Part shown: positions 62,477 through 64,000 of the stretch, one piece after another | Numbering within the stretch: position 1 is the first letter of the stretch | How the letters are laid out: each line of letters opens with the position of its first letter | Source of the DNA: UBA7703 sp963667195 | GTDB lineage: Bacteria > Bacillota > Clostridia > Christensenellales > CAG-138 | NCBI GenBank assembly: GCA_963667195.1 | Contig: OY762962.1 | Location: 1,550,001-1,614,000 of the forward strand | Direction of reading: 5' to 3' | DNA length: 64,000 nt | Program-made: the position numbers and the translations under genes | The notes under the pieces: generated by a model | What the model was told of the DNA's origin: nothing | The model's input: only the letters and a program-made list of their open reading frames with translations | Database searches by the model: none

Positions 62477-63385
62477 TTAAATAATACCGACGATCTCCTG
62501 TAGATTGCTTAAGCCTTCACTTGCGCAATAGTCCGCAAGTCCCTCGATGATATCGAGCATCGCGCGGGGATCGGCAAACGTCATGGTGCCGACTTGAACC
62601 GCGACCGCTCCCGCCATCAGAAACTTCAGCGCGTCCTCCGCGCTGGTGATGCCGCCCATGCCAACCACGGGGATCGTCACCGCGTGCGCGACCTGATGCA
62701 CCATCCGCAGCGCGATAGGCAGGATCGCAGGGCCGGATAGCCCCGCGTAGACGTTTTCAAACACCGGGCGCTTGCGTTTCACATCGATCGCCATGCCGAG
62801 GAAGGTGTTCACGAGGCTCAGCGCGTCTGCACCCGCCTCCTGACACGCGCGCGCAACCGCGACGAGTTCCGGCGCGTTGGGCGAGAGCTTCACCATCACG
62901 GGATGGCGGGAGACCGCCTTGACTTTTTTCGTGATGTCCGCCGCCGTATCCGGCAGCATGCCAAACGCCATCCCGCCTGCCTTGACGTTCGGGCAGGAGA
63001 TGTTGAGTTCGAGGATGTCGATGTCCGCGTTGTTCAATAGCCGTGCGCCTTCGAGATAATCCTCCTCGCAATGTCCGCCGAGGTTCGCGATCACCGCAGG
63101 GCCGAGCGAGCGCATGTAGGCGGCTTCGTGCTCGACGAAATGCCGTACGCCGGGGTTCTCCAGACCGATGCTGTTGAGCATGCCGGACGGGGTTTCATAG
63201 ATGCGCATGCCCTTGTTGCCCGCGCTGCCGTTGAGCGTCAGCCCTTTTCCGCTGATGCCGCCGAGGCGGGAGACGTCCATGATCTCCGCGTATTCGTGGC
63301 CAAAGCCGAACGTGCCGCTGGCCGCGATCACGGGGTTCTTGAGCGAAATACCACACAGGGTAAGCTCGAGCGGGTTAGATTGCAT
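62477..63385 (-). CDS. pyrD: Dihydroorotate dehydrogenase B, catalytic subunit
   Basis: 302 residues, class 1B. FMN barrel with catalytic Cys in LELNISCPNVKAGG and phosphate site PVVGMGGITSAEDA / GAVAVQVGT. Start ATG 63385 after GGGAGG overlaps the pyrK end by 11 bp; longer in-frame sequence is antisense noise. Works with PyrK for NAD-linked oxidation of dihydroorotate. Confidence 0.95.
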   Translation of the reverse strand: MQSNPLELTLCGISLKNPVIAASGTFGFGHEYAEIMDVSRLGGISGKGLTLNGSAGNKGMRIYETPSGMLNSIGLENPGVRHFVEHEAAYMRSLGPAVIANLGGHCEEDYLEGARLLNNADIDILELNISCPNVKAGGMAFGMLPDTAADITKKVKAVSRHPVMVKLSPNAPELVAVARACQEAGADALSLVNTFLGMAIDVKRKRPVFENVYAGLSGPAILPIALRMVHQVAHAVTIPVVGMGGITSAEDALKFLMAGAVAVQVGTMTFADPRAMLDIIEGLADYCASEGLSNLQEIVGII

Positions 63386-64000
63386 CGCGCACCTCCCGAT
63401 AGTCGAACACAGGCCCGTCCTTGCAGACGCGTTTTCTGCCGTGCTCGGTCTGGCAGGTGCAGCCGAGGCACGCGCCGACGCCGCACGCCATGTGCTTTTC
63501 GAGCGAGACAAAGAGATTCGCGTTCGCAGCCGCGGCGGCTTCTGCCGCCGCGCGGAGCATGGGAGCCGGCCCGCAGGCGTAATACGTTGCGTCAAGCGCG
63601 AAGTCCACATCGTTGACCACATAGCCGCCGATGTTGAGCGTGACGTTGTCGGCGTATCGCGCGAAATCCTTTTCCAGATACGCTTCCTCGCGGAAACCGA
63701 GATACACATCGATCTTCCGCGCGGGATCGCTTACGCGGAGCTCCTTTGCGAGCTGGAGCATGGGCGCCGTTCCGATGCCGCCGCCGATGAGCACAGCTCT
63801 GCCGCTTTTCAGCGAAAATCCATTGCCGTATGGGCCTTGCGTCTCGATCTGCTGACCGGGCAGGAGATTGGCAAACTGTGCGGTGCCGCGCCCGATGGTT
63901 TGATACACAAACGTGGTCGTGCCCGCGCTCGCGTCGATTTCGCAGATGCTGATGGGGCGACCGAGCAGCGGATCGAGCGCGCCCGGCACGCGCAGCATGA
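63375..64000 (-). CDS. pyrK: Dihydroorotate dehydrogenase B electron-transfer subunit (partial)
   Basis: At least 207 residues; the N-terminus lies outside the window (the sequence enters at FVMLRVPG.. equivalent, LLGRPISI). FAD domain, NAD domain with LIGGGIGTAPMLQL, and C-terminal [2Fe-2S] cysteines MACGVGACLGCTCQ ... VCKDGPVF. First of the three pyr genes seen here. Confidence 0.93.
   Translation of the reverse strand, partial: MLRVPGALDPLLGRPISICEIDASAGTTTFVYQTIGRGTAQFANLLPGQQIETQGPYGNGFSLKSGRAVLIGGGIGTAPMLQLAKELRVSDPARKIDVYLGFREEAYLEKDFARYADNVTLNIGGYVVNDVDFALDATYYACGPAPMLRAAAEAAAAANANLFVSLEKHMACGVGACLGCTCQTEHGRKRVCKDGPVFDYREVRDAI

Noticed and set aside
63375..64000. pyrK appears N-terminally truncated
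   Set aside because: The frame runs to the window edge; this is a boundary effect, not a broken gene.
1..64000. tRNA, rRNA, CRISPR, transposase, integrase or phage genes
   Set aside because: No clover-leaf candidates, repeat-spacer arrays, DDE or recombinase motifs seen.

Overview
The window reads as chromosomal DNA of a GC-rich, anaerobic member of the Bacillota (class Clostridia, possibly a gut-associated Christensenellales-like lineage; the taxon is inference). Supporting signs are a SigI/RsgI sigma/anti-sigma pair, a BMP-type nucleoside ABC importer, a group B-like [FeFe] hydrogenase, class 1B PyrD/PyrK, Clostridia-style Shine-Dalgarno sequences (AAGGAGG-like) and several TTG/GTG starts. 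I see no rRNA, tRNA, CRISPR array, insertion sequence or prophage.

Layout. 1-8.7 kb: a LacI regulator followed by a sugar locus (fucI, fucU, FGGY kinase, SrlD-like SDR, PHP protein, SorE-like dehydrogenase) with no aldolase and no transporter. 8.8-13.8 kb: a surface/stress block with a beta-helix lipoprotein, a secreted three-repeat protein, SigI and its membrane anti-sigma RsgI. 14-28.7 kb: mostly single genes: GNAT, SulP transporter, GH3 glycosidase, a diguanylate cyclase next to an EAL phosphodiesterase, Tex, an XdhC protein with inverted domain order, CysK, TcdA and an MFS exporter. 28.7-36.7 kb: two small genes, then on the minus strand a CHASE histidine kinase, a REC-SARP response regulator and a BMP/ABC nucleoside importer operon. 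Between regulator and importer lie two identical promoter modules of the SARP type. 36.8-43.8 kb: an F-type ATP synthase operon (minus) in order I-B-E-F-(delta/alpha)-G-D-C, in which the delta C-terminal domain is fused to the front of alpha and no separate delta gene exists. 44.2-49.2 kb: a heterodimeric ABC exporter and the hydrogenase-like protein. 49.2-53.6 kb: class I ribonucleotide reductase nrdAB behind two NrdR boxes, and a DUF523 protein. 53.9-57.1 kb: a LytTR regulator with a SHIRT-domain surface protein and a small membrane protein, then a degenerate GGDEF protein. 57.4-61.7 kb: an AIM24 protein, a three-TM protein, a DUF1858 / DUF438-hemerythrin-PAS / cupin operon and a small lipoprotein. 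61.9 kb to the end: pyrK-pyrD-pyrE, with pyrK running off the window.

How the parts relate. The sugar locus looks like isomerase + mutarotase + kinase feeding a reductase/dehydrogenase pair of the kind used for L-sorbose-1-phosphate, under local LacI control. The kinase/SARP regulator most likely switches the nucleoside importer through the paired heptamer repeats. The most unusual items are the delta-alpha ATP synthase fusion with its implied stoichiometry problem, the duplicated SARP promoter module, the aldolase-free sugar locus and a synonymously diverged duplicate of the atpB 3' end.
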